From: Cacajao melanocephalus
Lineage: Eukaryota; Chordata; Mammalia; Primates; Pitheciidae
Assembly: GCA_963573385.1 (NCBI GenBank)
Contig: CAUYLG010052132.1
Span: 1-64,000, forward strand
Length of the DNA stretch: 64,000 nucleotides
Direction: 5' to 3'
Positions 49,660-63,510 of this stretch are shown here, in pieces. Position 1 is the stretch's first letter. Every line of letters starts with the position of its first letter. The translations under genes were made by a program, and so were the position numbers. The notes beneath the pieces were generated by a model. It saw only the letters and a list, made by a program, of their open reading frames with translations, ran no database searches and was not told the DNA's origin.

Positions 49660-49810
49660 CAGTGCCTTCCTCACCCCTCTCCTATTAGAAGGAGAATTCC
49701 ATAAGGACAGGGACCAGGTCTCATTTATCTCTGCAACCCCAAAGGATCTAAACCAGTGTCTGGCACTCAGAAGGCACTGATTATGTATATTTGCTTGAAT
49801 AATCAAAAGA
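49660..49810. repeat. L2-like ancient LINE fragment
   Basis: It shows 'CATAAGGACAGGGACCAGGT', 'TCATTTATCTCTGCAACCCC' and 'GTGTCTGGCACTCAGAAGGC'. Confidence 0.7.
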
Positions 49811-50439
49811 ATACATAACTGCCTTTCCCTTCTAGCCTAGAACCTGAACAGCCACAGGTGGGACCAGCTTTGAGTTATTCTAGATTAGAAGCCTCACAGC
49901 AGTCCCCATGCAGAGAGTTTAGTATAAGGATTCCAAGGCAGAAGAAGAAAGGTAGGTGCCCTCCAGCTACAGATAATGAACAGAGGGGCAGAGCTCTGAA
50001 GAGGAAGGGTGGGGTGAGGAGCAGGAGTAGAAAGTTGAGACAAAGGAGAAAGTAGTTCGTTTACTTCTACAAGAAATGGAGACTAGACGGCTCCAGGCCC
50101 TCAGCTTTCATGAAAATCACAAAGCCTGAAGAAATAGAAAGAGCCATGGATCCAGTGCCCAGATGGGACCACTGAGGCCACAGCAGTCAGCGGCTGCTGG
50201 AGGTCCCACAGCAAGGGTGTGACCTCCCAATTGTTCTTTAAGTCCATCTTCCTCTGACTCCCTCCACCTTCCCAACAAGCATATATTTCATCTTCAAGGC
50301 AAATTGCACTTACTATGTTCTGTGAATTAGGGAAGAGCTTTACATTCCTTAAGATATTTAAAGAATCCCCTACATCTGGGTGTCAGCAGACACTGTTGAA
50401 AGGAGCATGAGGGTTTGGGGAGTTGCCTTACAGACCCCC

Positions 50440-50470
50440 TTTTCCCAGAGAGGCATTTTCCCAGAGAGGT
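50440..50470. repeat. Short tandem duplication (about 16 bp twice)
   Basis: TTTTCCCAGAGAGGCA is followed directly by TTTTCCCAGAGAGGTG. Confidence 0.9.
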
Positions 50471-50565
50471 GGGATGGGGGGTCTAGGCAGTGTTTTCCTT
50501 TGTTCAGCAGAAGGTACGGCATCCACAGAAAGAATACAGAAAAGGCATTCAAAGGTGTGCTACTC

Positions 50566-50785
50566 TTGAGGTCAGGAGTTTGAGACCAGCCTGGCTAACA
50601 TGATGAAGCCCTATCTCTACTAAAAATACAAAAATTAGCTGGGCATGATGGCATGTGCCTGTGGTCCCAGCTACTCAGGAGGCTGAGGCACGAGAATCAC
50701 TTGAACCCAGGAGGCAGAGGCTGCAGTGAGTGGAGATCGGGCCACTGCACTTCAGCCTGAGTGACACAGCTACACTTCATCTCGG
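50566..50785 (+). mobile_element. Alu, 5'-truncated, no clear A tail
   Basis: It begins inside the left arm at CTTGAGGTCAGGAGTTTGAG and ends near GACACAGCTACACTTCATCT without a poly-A run. Confidence 0.94.
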
Positions 50786-51894
50786 AGCAAATTGGTCCAG
50801 CAGGATGCTTATACCCGAACAGCAAGCAGCCAGACTCCGAGCTCTGTTTGGCCCTTCCTCTTCTGCCCTGGAGACGGCGATCTTAGTGGCCAGCCCTTGG
50901 GAAAGAGGATCCTGGTCACCCAAGGCTGCCAGGACTGACGGAACTGAGCACAAGTGGACAATGCTGTGGACCAGCTAGACAGCCAGCTGGGCCCTGTCAG
51001 GTTGCTAAAGCATTCCTGGAACTCTTAGGGCTGGAAAGAATCGTATTTACCAGAATTCCTCTCAAGAAGCATTCCGTTAGTGTCTAGAAGGAGTAAGTTG
51101 CTGGGACTCTTTGCATGTGCATGGTGGCAGTAAGGGATGGGGAAGGTTGAGCAGTGAGACTTCTAGGGCCTGCCTGATGATAGACAGTTACATCATGGCC
51201 TTCTCAGGAGGGTGGCCCGAGTAGGGTGTGCCGGTGTGGCTCTAGCCCCAGTTCTTAGGCCCAGGAGGTAATTCTGAGGCTGTCCCAGCACTCAGGCCCC
51301 CTCTGTCATCCTTTTCCGGTCCAGCACACAGCTTCTCCACGGAACACAAGAGTTCGGGTTTGAAGAGTGCCCAGACTGCTCTGCCGTGGATTCCCATACA
51401 TCCTAGTGTGGCCCTGGACCCAGGCCTCCAACCCTCAGGCCCTTCCAGGGTCAGCCAGCCAAGCCCAAAGCCTGCAGGAACCAGAGCCTGGCTCAGAAAC
51501 AGCCTGCCTTCAGTCACCCTCTGTCCTCCCAAACCTGAACACAGAGAGATTCTCCAAGGTATAGAGAAGGTTGCTGCTAACACACTCCAGAGTCAGCAAA
51601 CTCTTTGATGGTAACACACAAAAAGCTCTTTCCCCCAGAAGAGAAGGCACAAGTCCAAAGAAAAAAAAATGGGGAGCATGGGTTCAGCCATTTGACATCC
51701 CAGGGGGCCACCCCAATGAAGAGAAAATGACCTGTATTCTGACTGTGACTAACCCAGGATCAGTGGGGCAGGGCAGCCTATAGGCATGGTGACAGGTCTG
51801 CTCAGTAGAAGAACCTGACAGTGGCAGCCAGCCAGTGTTGCAACATAACACCTGGGGCTGGGCAGGGGCAATGCAGTCCCCATTGCTATGGCTG

Positions 51895-52105
51895 AGCGAG
51901 CGCCTACTACATACCAGGCATCGTGCTATAGCCCATATGTACACCCTCTCATCTAATTCTCACGACAACCCTTTAGGGGAAGGACTGTTATCCCAGGTCA
52001 CTGATGGGGACATCAAAGCACAGAGCAGCCAAGTGACTTGCCCGAGGTCCCACTACCAGCTGGTGATAGAATGTAGCTCAGAAGGCCATGCTCTTCCACT
52101 GTCTT
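51895..52105 (-). repeat. MIR SINE, near full length
   Basis: It shows 'CTACTACATACCAGGCATCG', 'ATCTAATTCTCACGACAACC' and 'GACTTGCCCGAGGTCCCACT'. Confidence 0.9.
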
Positions 52106-53177
52106 CCCTCATCCCCGTTATCCTTGCCACTACCCAGTGTAAAACAAGAGAATGTTCATAGCTAAGATGATGTAATTCTCAGATCCTCACTCCTTTTGGG
52201 AATAGCTGGGGAGCTGCTGTCTGCCACTGGCCCTCAGAAGAGGCTGCCAACTGCCTCTTCCCCACCTCCTGCCTCAGCAGACCTGCCCCCCACTGCCCCC
52301 TGCATAGGCCTGCTGTCCATGGCACGGGGGGCCTGAACACACCAGGGAGAAACACAAAGGCCAGTGAGTTTATAGGCTGCAGTTCTCTTTCACCTCTCCT
52401 CTTCCCCTAGATCCAACAGAGCAACCACCTCAGCAACTTTTGCAGCCAACCAGATCCAATTCCCAAATGGCCAGCCCTTGCAGCGAGAGAAGGGACCCGA
52501 ATGACTCACAAATGAAGGAATATAACTGTGCGTTGTAGTTGGCATCGGAGTGTCAAGGGGAAGGCTGTGTGGTCCAGCTCCTATCCCATCCCCTCGCCCC
52601 AGGCGCTGGATGGACTGAACAGTGCCCAACCCAGATCAGCCTCCCCTGGGAGTCTATAATCTTCCCTGAGGCTCCTGCCAGCCAGTCCCCAGCCCCCAGC
52701 AGTCCACACTCGGCTTGACTTGGCTCTGGCCCGCATGGAACTATATAGCATACAACAGCTTCTGCCGCAAACATCCCCTCCATTGCATCCGCCTGGAGCC
52801 AATGTTAAATCCCAGTGTGCTGCCCCTAGCCACAGCCTACCCAATGGAAGAGGTGAACGCATGCCAGGCAGCATCAGAGAGGCCAGCCCAAGTTAAACCT
52901 TGCCATAGGCAAACCGAGGAACAGAGTGCAGAATGGATGGGCCATGCTCAGTTTGGCTGTGTCACTCTACACGAGCACTGTTAGACCCACTCAGCAGACC
53001 CAGTGACATGCCAAGGGGGAGAGACATTCAAGCACAAGCCCCCGCTTGCCAAGAGCCCATTGCCCAGAGTCAAGTTGGAAGCTCAGCTGGCCCCCAGCTC
53101 AATGCAGAGGCTCGAGGGTCCAGGCTGGCTGAGGGGAAACGAGACAGCCAGCCCACAGCCACAGTCAAGGCCCTTAC

Positions 53178-53300
53178 CTTGCTGTCCGGGGGCGGCGCTG
53201 CCAGCTGTTGCTGCTTGGCGATGTTCTCCGACAGGCACCAGCACACTCTCTTCTTCTGCTCATGCGAGTGCGCTTCCAAAGTGAATAAGCACTCTGCCTT
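53178..53300 (-). CDS. RGS3: RGS3 internal exon of 123 nt (41 codons), end of a PH-like fold
   Basis: The exon encodes KAECLFTLEAHSHEQ at its start and AAPPPDSK at its end, matching the human RGS3 long-isoform segment just before MFETEADEK with two recalled differences (SHEQ for SQEQ, APPP for ASPP). It is bounded by a pyrimidine-rich acceptor ending in CAG at 53303-53301 and a GTAAGG donor at 53177. It is phase 0 at both ends, so it joins in frame to the 6827-7798 exon. A beta strand (ECLFTLEA) followed by an amphipathic helix with a buried-type Trp (KKRVCWCLSENI) resembles strand 7 and the C-terminal helix of PH domains. A perfect TGACGTCA palindrome overlaps the acceptor. The exon should be present only in long isoforms started far upstream. 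Confidence 0.95.
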
Positions 53301-53301
53301 C

Positions 53302-53309
53302 TGACGTCA
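53302..53309. promoter_or_regulatory. CRE palindrome overlapping a splice acceptor
   Basis: TGACGTCA, the full consensus for CREB/ATF binding, includes the AG of the acceptor of the 53300 exon. A regulatory role is not shown by sequence alone. Confidence 0.4.
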
Positions 53310-54409
53310 GGGAAAATAGAGAAAGGGATGGTCAGGGCTGCTCCCTGGTTCAGGGGGCTCCCAGGCCCAAGCCCGCCCCTGGGCTCCAGAGGGCGAGGCT
53401 GCAGCCGGGAGGGGAGTGTCCGCCAAAAGCCGCAAATGCACACTAATCCCCAGTGACATCGAGGTAGCCAGAGGCGCAGGGAAGTGGGTTCAGGGGCCAG
53501 CTGCTGGTGAGCTGTGGGCCCACAGGTTGGGGGAGGGGAGGGAGGCAGTGGCTCCCAACACAGCAGAGGCCTGTGAAGAGCTGCAGGACAGAGCCAATGA
53601 GGTCACCCCCAGGGGCAGGCAGCACAAAGCAGCAGCTGGAGGAGCACGTGGAGAACCCAGAGGGCCAGGCCTCGCCTGATGCTCTGTGGAGCCAGGAACC
53701 CTCCCACCTCCCCCGGCTCACAGAACCCATCTCCCTCACAGCATTCTCCTCTGATCCCAAGGCCAAGGCCGAACACGTGGTTGGATGGGCATCCCAACAG
53801 AACCAAAACGGCAATTCAGGGCCCTTTGGAAAGTCTTTGACAGGCAGAGTCATGTGGCCCTCTGCAGCCCCACGGTCTGGCCCGTGATCTGGGTCTAATC
53901 AGTGACTGTTCAGCTCAGTCAAGGGCAGCAACATCCCAGGCACTGCTGACATTTAGGGACTGCTTTGCTATTTAACCCTGTTAAGTACTACAGTCTCCTC
54001 TCCCCAACTAAACTAGAAACCCCTTCTAAAAAGGCTTTTTCATCTGGGCCTCGTATAGTGCTTAGCAAGCAATCGCTTTGGTAAGCTCTGGTTGCCAGGA
54101 GGGACTTCTGGGATGAGGTCAAATCCAGGTCAGTTTTGGCACAAGCACCAGGGAGCTTCGGGACCAGATAGTTGCCCCTAAAGCAGTCAGAATGTGCTAG
54201 GGGCGGGGCGGGGACTGTGGCATATGCCCAGGGTTGCCATCCACAACCGGGTACTCTCATCAGGGGATTACAAGCTCTGTCTGCCTCCACTGGAATTTGA
54301 TTATAACCCCAAAGGGCTGCGATTAGATGAACTCAGCCAGGGAGCTAAGAGCATCAGCTGATCCTTTAGAACAGAAAAAAAAAAAAATGTTTCTATCCAG
54401 CCCTTTCTC

Positions 54410-54560
54410 ATTTTGCAGTTGGACAGGCCTGGTTTGAAGCCCAGCTTTGTCACTTCCCAGCTGCCAACCTCAGGAAAGTCACAAGCTGCCTGTGATATGG
54501 GGATGTAATGGCATCACCTGGCTCTCAGAGCTACTAGGAGGGCAAGCAAGGAGGACAGCA
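54410..54560 (+). repeat. MIR SINE, partial
   Basis: It shows 'GGACAGGCCTGGTTTGAAGC', 'CTTTGTCACTTCCCAGCTGC' and 'TGATATGGGGATGTAATGG'. Confidence 0.8.
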
Positions 54561-54628
54561 ATCAGGCCTCAACAAACAGTCACTCGTGTCACTTATTCAG
54601 TAATTCATTTGTTTAATAACGATTTATT

Positions 54629-54961
<333 letters not shown>

Positions 54962-55005
54962 TCAGATTAGGGGTAAAGACAACAAACCAACAAATAAATA
55001 ATATA

Positions 55006-55627
<622 letters not shown>

Positions 55628-55639
55628 TAACTACAACTC

Positions 55640-55810
55640 GTGAAAATGTCACCAAGGTCATAAAAGGAGAGGCCGTATTTGAGGTGTTCAGAAAAGGCCT
55701 CTTAGAAAGGGCAACACAGAAGTTAAGGTCTGAACGGTAAGAAGAGGCCAGCAAAAACAGTTTGGGAGAAGCTGTTCCAGAAACAGCGAATGCAGGCCCT
55801 GAGCTGGGGA
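55640..55810. repeat. L2-like ancient repeat
   Basis: It shows 'AGAAAAGGCCTCTTAGAAAG', 'AGTTAAGGTCTGAACGGTAA' and 'AAGCTGTTCCAGAAACAGCG'. Confidence 0.6.
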
Positions 55811-56440
55811 GGACTATCGCATCAGCTGACAGCATCCAGGGACTTCTTCTACCCTGCATCCAACCCAATCCTCAGGAATGCCACCCTTCAGAGCAGGGGA
55901 CACATCCCATGCTGAGTGTCCCCATGGTGCCAGCCATTCCTCTTGGGCCCAAAAGTGCTCAGAAGTTGATCTTCCTAAAAGCATCTGGGGAGAGGGGGAA
56001 GAAAGCCCTGCCTGCTGGTTTCAGGGAACTGGGTGGTATGCTGAGCACTCCTGGAGCTTCCACTTCACAACAGGTTCCTTCCGCTTCCCAGAACCCTCTC
56101 GCTCATGGCAGGGGAAGGATATGGCCAGCCAAAGATCACAAGACTTCTCAGAGAGAAGCTAGGTGGGGCAGATGCTCACCAGAAGGCCCTCTGCTCCCTG
56201 TTCCCAGTGTTCCCATACCAAGGTGGGGGATGAGGTGGGAACTGTGGTCCCTTCCAGCTAGGAAAGGCCATCCTTCCATGAAGCTGCCCTGGCTTGAGCC
56301 TCCCAGCCCTGCTTCTACCCAGCCAGGTGGGCTTCAGCAGATTCCTTCATCTCCCTGAGCCTCCATGTCCTCTTCTCTTTCTGTTCTGAAGCAGGAATTC
56401 TGCCTTACTAATAGTTCCTTTTGTTTAATTATCAATTTTA

Positions 56441-56990
<550 letters not shown>

Positions 56991-57239
56991 CTAGTAAGGC
57001 TGCCACACCTGTGGCTGGCAGGAATGCTCCCCCTGCAAAGCCTCCAGGAGAAACTCTGTAGGCAGCTGGGTCTCAGAGCAGCTGCAGAGTTCACTGGCAG
57101 CTTTTTGTATAACTGTCCACTGCTCTCAGCTCCAGGATGGTGTCCCCCTCCCTACAAAAGTGTGAAAAGCCTCCCCCTATGCTGGCAGGACCTCTCACAG
57201 TGAAAGAGCCACCTTCCCCCAATACTGAGGCAGCCCCTC

Positions 57240-57345
57240 AAATTCTATGCCCTGCACAGTGCTAAGCCCCTTACCAGTGATACCCTGGCATTTCTTCCAA
57301 CGTTGCAAGGTAACAGCCATGATTACGCCCATTTTACTGACACCA
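57240..57345 (-). repeat. MIR SINE fragment
   Basis: It shows 'CTGCACAGTGCTAAGCCCCT' and 'GATTACGCCCATTTTACTGA'. Confidence 0.75.
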
Positions 57346-58089
57346 CAAGAACCACCCTCCGCTGCCCTGCCCCACGGGAATCTCCTTTGGAAAGCCGTAT
57401 TTCTTCACCTGAGATGGTGACCATATTGCCTGTCTCAATAGCAGAGTGTGGGACTGGGTCTCTGACTCTCAGAGCTTGAAGGTGTAACACCCAGAAGAGT
57501 TCCAAAGCAGGGGGCAGAGCCGGCTGGTTTAGACAGACAAATGTTTTTGGGAGACCTGAGCTCTGGAAACTGGGCAGGCCAAGAGAGAGCACTAAGCCAG
57601 TTCTCTCTAGGGAGGCTGAATTCCCATCGGCCTAAATCTGTCTAAACTGGGGACACTCATTACCTTCCTGGCTGCCCCCACAGGTAAATCATCTCTTTTA
57701 ATCCAGGGTGTGATCCAACTCATTGGTCTCAACACTGATGCCCACTATGCCCTCAATACCAGGCTCTGGGGTCAAGGCCATAAGCTGCCCTGAAGGCTTC
57801 CTCATGTAACACACTCAGGCGGTGTCTCCTGACTATGGGGTGGTCAGCCAAGCACAGACCTTTCCAATGCACCAGCCCTGACCCAGAGGCACTGGACACA
57901 GACCTCTGCATTTAAACACGGGCATCCTGAAATCCAACCAGACACCCAGCCCCCTTGGCCTCTTTAAAATCCCCCTCTTCCCTTACCTCCTTGTGCCTGG
58001 ATTAATTGTATCTTTGTAAAAACCAAAACCTCTTCAGCCATAAATTAAGTTGGTTTATTTGCTTTGACAAAAATTCTGTCATTTAATTC

Positions 58090-58195
58090 AGTTCTCCTAA
58101 TGACCCTATGACATAGGTAGGAAGGAAGGCAGCTGTTACCATTTTTCAGATAAGAAAACTAAGGCTCAGGGAGGTTATGCCATTGGCCCCAGGAA
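58090..58195 (-). repeat. MIR SINE fragment
   Basis: It shows 'CCTAATGACCCTATGACATA' and 'GAAAACTAAGGCTCAGGGAG'. Confidence 0.75.
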
Positions 58196-58404
58196 GTCTT
58201 GGGAGAGGAGAGATTTACCATTTGTCTTCCACTTCCTCCAGAGCCTGTGATCTTGCCATATTTGTATAACTGTATATACACATTACAAAGAATAGGAGCT
58301 ATTCCTCTTAGCTTTCTTTTTGAAAGACCAATAAATCATTTGTGATTTCTCTAATGGAGAGTAAATGAATATGAAAAGCCCTTCCCCTTGTTCTTTAACT
58401 GACA

Positions 58405-58635
58405 ATAACAATAGCTACCATTTATTGAGCACTCACTGTGTGCCAGGCTCTGTGCTAAGTGCTTTGGATGCAAGTCTTATTGAATCTCATTTAATCATTA
58501 CCACAACCCTGCAGGGTAGGCCTCATCAGCCCTATTTCAGAGATGAGTTTGTAACTTGCCCCAGATCACTCAGAAAATGGCAGAGCCAAGATTCAAATAC
58601 AGGTCTTCCTAACTCCAAGACTCTTAAATGAATGG
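58405..58635 (-). repeat. MIR SINE, full length
   Basis: It shows 'TAGCTACCATTTATTGAGCA', 'GTGTGCCAGGCTCTGTGCTA', 'CATTACCACAACCCTGCAGG' and 'CAAGATTCAAATACAGGTCT'. This is one of the best-preserved MIRs here. Confidence 0.95.
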
Positions 58636-60687
58636 AGCCAACATCAGATTCTAGGTCAGAGACTCATTCCCGACCAAGGTGTCCATTGACCCAGTTGACT
58701 TCAGAGCCCCTGAACTCTGAAGCCCAATGCGGGCTGCATCTGTCCAGTAGATTTGTGGAAACTAAGAAACACACCTGTCTAGGGCAATAGAGACCCAGAG
58801 ACCAGGACTACTTTAGGACACCACCACCTAAGACCTTGCAGCTGGGGAACAATCAGAGTTGCCACCACCCAGACAACTGGGCGTTTCTCCAAAAAACGTC
58901 TCCAAACCCTGACTCTCTTCCCCCCGGTTTCTTCCCTGGGTGCCACCTGCATGTGAGGCAATGAACAGAAACCACGTGTCAGAAGTTCCAACTAAGATGT
59001 GAGTTTCAGGCTCTTGACAGGACCCAAAACCACCCATGGTAAGAGTGGCCCAGGCTACAGAGCAAGAAGGCATCTTGTCTTCCCTGAAGTACAGACGTAT
59101 TTCTCATAAATGGCAACCCATTAAGAGAAGAGAGAGGCTTCTAGCTGCCTGTGAGCTCAATCCCACAGCCCCTGGGGATCAGATCACCTGGCACTTTACT
59201 GAAACAAAAAGCCCCAAATCAATATCCCTTCACAATCTCTGGAAGCTGGGAGGTCACAGATCCCAGGAAACCAATGGAGCAGAAGTACTTTTCTCTGGGA
59301 ATAACTAACCCAACCTGGTAGGAAGCTCTTTTGGCATTAAAGAACCTGGAGCCTCCCTTCAGGGACTGCCCCAGAGAATCAGAACCCAGTGTGCTGAGGC
59401 TGGAGGAGGAGCCCAGCCTGGTCACGGCTTCTCCTCTCTGCTTGCTTGCCTCTGTGGAACTAAACACCCTCCAGCACTGAAGCGATCCCATCCGCCACTT
59501 CCTGTGCCCCGGGGGGAATGTGGCTGACACAGGGGAGGACATCCAATGCCCTCTTGGTCCTCAGGCCTGCATTTCAGGCAGCCCAGTTCCCTAGCTGAGC
59601 CCCGGCCATGTCCACTGCCTCTTCAGAACTCAACTGTCTTCTCCCCTTGGGGGCTGTTCAAAGACTATCTCCAGGCCTTGTACTTCTTAGCTGGAAACTA
59701 AAGGAATGATTTTCAATCACAAACTGTGTACAAATTCCTTCTCAAAGGGTTGTGTTCCTCTTGGCCAGCCAATACAGACTATGTCCCACCTCCCACAAAA
59801 CAGGTTCCCTGGACTGTTGCATGGGACAAACTTAAACGGAGGCAGAGGGCAGGAATGTGTCTAATGAATCCTTGCTTGGATTAGACAGCACCCTGTTCAC
59901 ATTAACAGAGTCACAAGGGTGGGAAGAGAAAATTCACTGAAAATTGAAAAGTATTTGTATAGCTCAGTGGCTCTCAACTTTTTCATCTTCAAGGATCTCT
60001 TGGGTTAACTCCCAGGCTTAATGATATTTTATCTACCAAACCATATTAAGTATTAAGTTACTTGCCAGATGTTGCTCAGCAAAAGGCACAGCACTGCCCA
60101 TCTAAGCTTCTGATCAGACTGAGATAACCAGGAATCTCAACCACACTGAGTGGGTATCATTCCAGCCTGAAGCCCAGACACTTGATGTTTGCTTTAGCCT
60201 ATATTATCTGGCCCAGGTAAAGGTACACATACTTTCAGGCCTTTTGAAACACTGACAAGACCCTGGAGGAGGGGTCCTGGGTGGTACTTCCTGGAAAACG
60301 TGGAAGCAAGAGGCAGGCACAGGAATCAGGGCGATCTCTAGAGGAAGGGCTATTAACCGGTAAACAGGTGATGCACAGCTGCCCGGCCACACCCCCACTC
60401 AGATTTCCGCAGGAGTTCAGGAGGTCCTGCACAGAAGATCGCAAGGGTCTGTTCTAAGCACTTGCCTGTCCACTGATCTTTCACACGGAAATGAGAGAGG
60501 CAAGGACAGGCATTGCCAGTCCCATTCTACCTAGCAAAAAAAGCTGCCACTCTGGCTTTGCCCAGGACTTCGGCATGAGTGAGTGCGGAGACTGGCATCA
60601 GAACCCTGGTCTAGATCCCATCCCAGCGTCTCCCCTCAAGCACCAAGTCAAAGATCTCTCTCCTCAAATCCAGAGGAAAGGACTCAC

Positions 60688-60731
60688 CTCTGCTAGATAG
60701 AGCACGCAGAATTTCAGGTCTTCTGACGAAC
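60688..60731 (-). CDS. RGS3: RGS3 small internal exon of 44 nt
   Basis: This very small exon reads GT, completing a Gly codon begun in the previous exon, then SSEDLKFCVLYLAE. That is the human RGS3 long-isoform sequence immediately before KAECLFTLEA. The acceptor is TTCCCTCAAAG and the donor is GAG followed by GTGAGT. It enters in phase 1 and leaves in phase 0, which fits the next exon at 53300. LKFCVLYL looks like a PH-domain beta strand. The preceding exon was not found in 60732-64000 and should lie beyond the window. At 44 nt it is too short for ordinary ORF detection and rests on splice sites plus the peptide match. Confidence 0.93.
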
Positions 60732-61080
60732 CTTTGAGGGAACAAAAAGTAAGATTTGCATGAGAACTACCACAGTCAGCACAGTCAGCACCCAGCCCAG
60801 AAGGCTGTGCGGCACCTCCTGGGAAAAGAGAGAGGCAGGCATGGGAGGCAAGAAGTCTCTGGAGGAAAACTGGCTAAGGAACTAACCAGGGTAATGTACA
60901 GCTGTAAGGCATTTGCCTGCAGCTCAACCTGGCCCAAGGAATGCTGAAACCTCATCCCTAGGAGAGGTAGCCAGGAGCACCCTCTGGGCATCAGGTACAG
61001 GGAGGGAGCCCTCATCCATCCCAGAGGACTCCTCCCTTTCAAGATTTCTGCAGTGAGAGACCTGGAGGCTGCACACATGT

Positions 61081-61221
61081 GGATTTTCCTTTAAATGCTC
61101 CAACTGCCCTTGCCATTTTGAAATTCAACAGGGAACCTTGTTTCCCACCAAGGAATGGTGGGCTGTGCAGGCGGCTCCCCAGTCATAAACTGGGTGGAGC
61201 CCAGAGATGGCTTCCAGGCCT
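61081..61221. repeat. Diverged local duplication, copy 1
   Basis: GGATTTTCCTTTAAATGCTC through GGGTGGAGCCCAGAGATGGC matches 63077-63239, about 2 kb away, in the same order. Confidence 0.85.
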
Positions 61222-61789
61222 AGGCTTCACCTCTCTCTTTTCCTAGAGCCCCCTAACCCCTGGCCCAGGATCCCCATCGCAACCATTCACTAAATCCTCT
61301 CCACCTGGGAGGCAGCTGGGAGGGATTTGGCTGTCAGCAGCTCCCTCCTCCAGCAGAGGAGCTAAGGTCCAGCGTCAACCCTGAGGGAAGGTGATTGCTC
61401 AGAGAGCTTCAGAAGCAGGAGGACCAAGAGATGACAGCAGCTTCTGGGAAAAGCTTCCTGAAGGAGGGCCCTGTTGAGTTTGAACTCAAGGTGGGAGGAA
61501 AAGACATTCCAAGAGGAGAAGCACAAGTTGTGCTCAAGGGAGAGCAAGTGCAGAGACGCCGCCCTGCCCCTTCCTCCAGGACAAGCGTCCTGACCGCTGC
61601 AGCCACTTCTCAGGACCTGGCAGCACTCCCACTTCGGGCACTTGTCTGGGCACAGGCCCGGGATGGTTACTCCCTGTGACCATGCAATGGGCCTCGCTAG
61701 GCAAGCTGTTATTGTTGAGGGAAGCAACCGTGCAGCATGTAAAGTAATAAATGCTTAAAGGGCCGTGGGATCTTAGAGTGCCACAGCGC

Positions 61790-62000
61790 TCTGTGCCAAC
61801 CATTGCTCCCAGTGCTGCCCATGGAAACACTCTACCCTCACAACAACCCCGGAAGGCAGGGTTCTTTTCATCTAAGACTCGTGAGAAACTGAGGCACAGA
61901 TGAACTGAGTAACTTGCTGAGGAGTAAGGAAGAGAATCAAGATTTAGACTCAGGTAGCCTGGCTCCAGAGCCCACATTCCCACCACTACACACCCCACCT
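61790..62000 (-). repeat. MIR SINE
   Basis: It shows 'CTCACAACAACCCCGGAAGG', 'GAGAAACTGAGGCACAGATG' and 'GGTAGCCTGGCTCCAGAGCC'. Confidence 0.9.
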
Positions 62001-63076
62001 CTCCAATGCCCACCACATAGGCCCTACCCAGCTCCTCTGCCATCTCAAGGCACCAGGCCAGTGTTGGGCTCAAGGTAGAACCCTTAACACATATTTGAAG
62101 TAAAGAAATTGTCAAAGAAACCAAAATTAGTTGCCAAGAGAAGATGGCAAGATAAAAATGGAGATTGTGGGTCAGGCCAATTCCTAAGAAAAGCAGTGAA
62201 TGAGGGCACTGGTATGGGTGAAGGCCAGGCCCCCTTGAAGCAAGGCATCTGGGCAGTTCTGAGACAAAGCTGTTCCTAAGGCCAGGGGCTGCCAGCCAGA
62301 GCCAGATAAAAAATCTCCCATAAGTAAATGACGGTTCATTTCCCACTTAGGGAGAATAAATCTTTCTGCTTCTTCCCACCTAGTGATGGGCTTGGGAGGG
62401 AAGGAGCCCTGCCTAAGAAGTCCATCGTGTTTAGAAAACTATAATTTCAATGCTTCTGCTGGTTCCTTGTGTTGCTGAGGGTGGAGACAAGAGGAGGTGG
62501 TTTCTTTTGTTTAAGAGAACACACTGGGACATTTCTTTGGCTTTCCAGAAGCAGACCCTAGTGCCAAGTGAGAGTCAAAAAGATCTATATAAAAAAAAAC
62601 AGAAACTTGGGGGTTAGAAGCTGGCAGCGAGAAAACAGAGGTTCTAGAAGGGAGAGGAAAGCCCAGGAGATGAGAGCCTCAGGGAAACAGGAGGCCAAGG
62701 TTGAGGGAACACACCCTAAGCCATATTTCCTATGGCAGGCAATGGTGGATGGATTGCCTTGACAACTTTTTTGTGCTGTGACACCCCTGCCTCCTGCCCC
62801 AACCTCCCTGCATTACTGCAAACTTTCCCTGAAATCTGCTCCACGTCACCGCCTTGTGCTGGCAGCACTTTGAGAGGAGGATGGAATGGGGGCAGCGCTT
62901 AGCATGGTTCAGAGCCTCATAAAAGAATAACAAACTGAGGAAGCCAAGGGTGCCGGAGAGGAGCTGCAGCTGAGGAAAAGCAGGCTGCAAGGGGCTGATC
63001 CAGAAGAGAAACTTCTGCCCCCTTCTAGAACATTAGAACTGGGGGCTAGGAGGGAGGAGAAGGGCAGGACACATCT

Positions 63077-63239
63077 GGGTTTTCCTTTAAACATTCCAAC
63101 TAGCTTGGCCATTTTAAAGTTCAACAAGGAGCCACTGGATTCCACAGTGGGCCTCGCTTCCCACAAGGAATGCATGGACCATGCAGGGGGGATCCCTGAT
63201 CATGGGCTGGGTGGAGCCCAGAGATAGCTTCCTGGCCAT
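63077..63239. repeat. Diverged local duplication, copy 2
   Basis: GGGTTTTCCTTTAAACATTC through GGGTGGAGCCCAGAGATAGC matches 61081-61221. It carries about 22 bp more near the centre. Confidence 0.85.
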
Positions 63240-63329
63240 ATCTGACCCCTCCGTCAGTTTCCCAAAGCCCTCCTTCATCTGGTCTGAGATCCAAAACTCA
63301 ATCATTAAGCAAACCCCCTTTGCTCTCTG

Positions 63330-63510
63330 AGGAAAGCAGAAGGGGTATTATCCCCATTCTCCAGACATAGAGACTGAGGCTCAGGGAGGGAGAACAACAT
63401 GAATAGGGCATACAGGAAGTAAGTGGCAAAGCCGAGCTTTGAACCAAGGACCACCTGCCTCCAGAGCCCGTGCCCTGACCACCATGTCACACTTCTACCC
63501 CTCCACCAGT
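63330..63510 (-). repeat. MIR SINE
   Basis: It shows 'TATTATCCCCATTCTCCAGA', 'GAGACTGAGGCTCAGGGAGG' and 'TTGAACCAAGGACCACCTGC'. Confidence 0.92.

Noticed and set aside
61534..62346. 270-codon open frame on the minus strand
   Set aside because: It runs through a MIR SINE, shows no family resemblance, has no splice or conservation support visible, and lies in the intron upstream of the 44-nt RGS3 exon.
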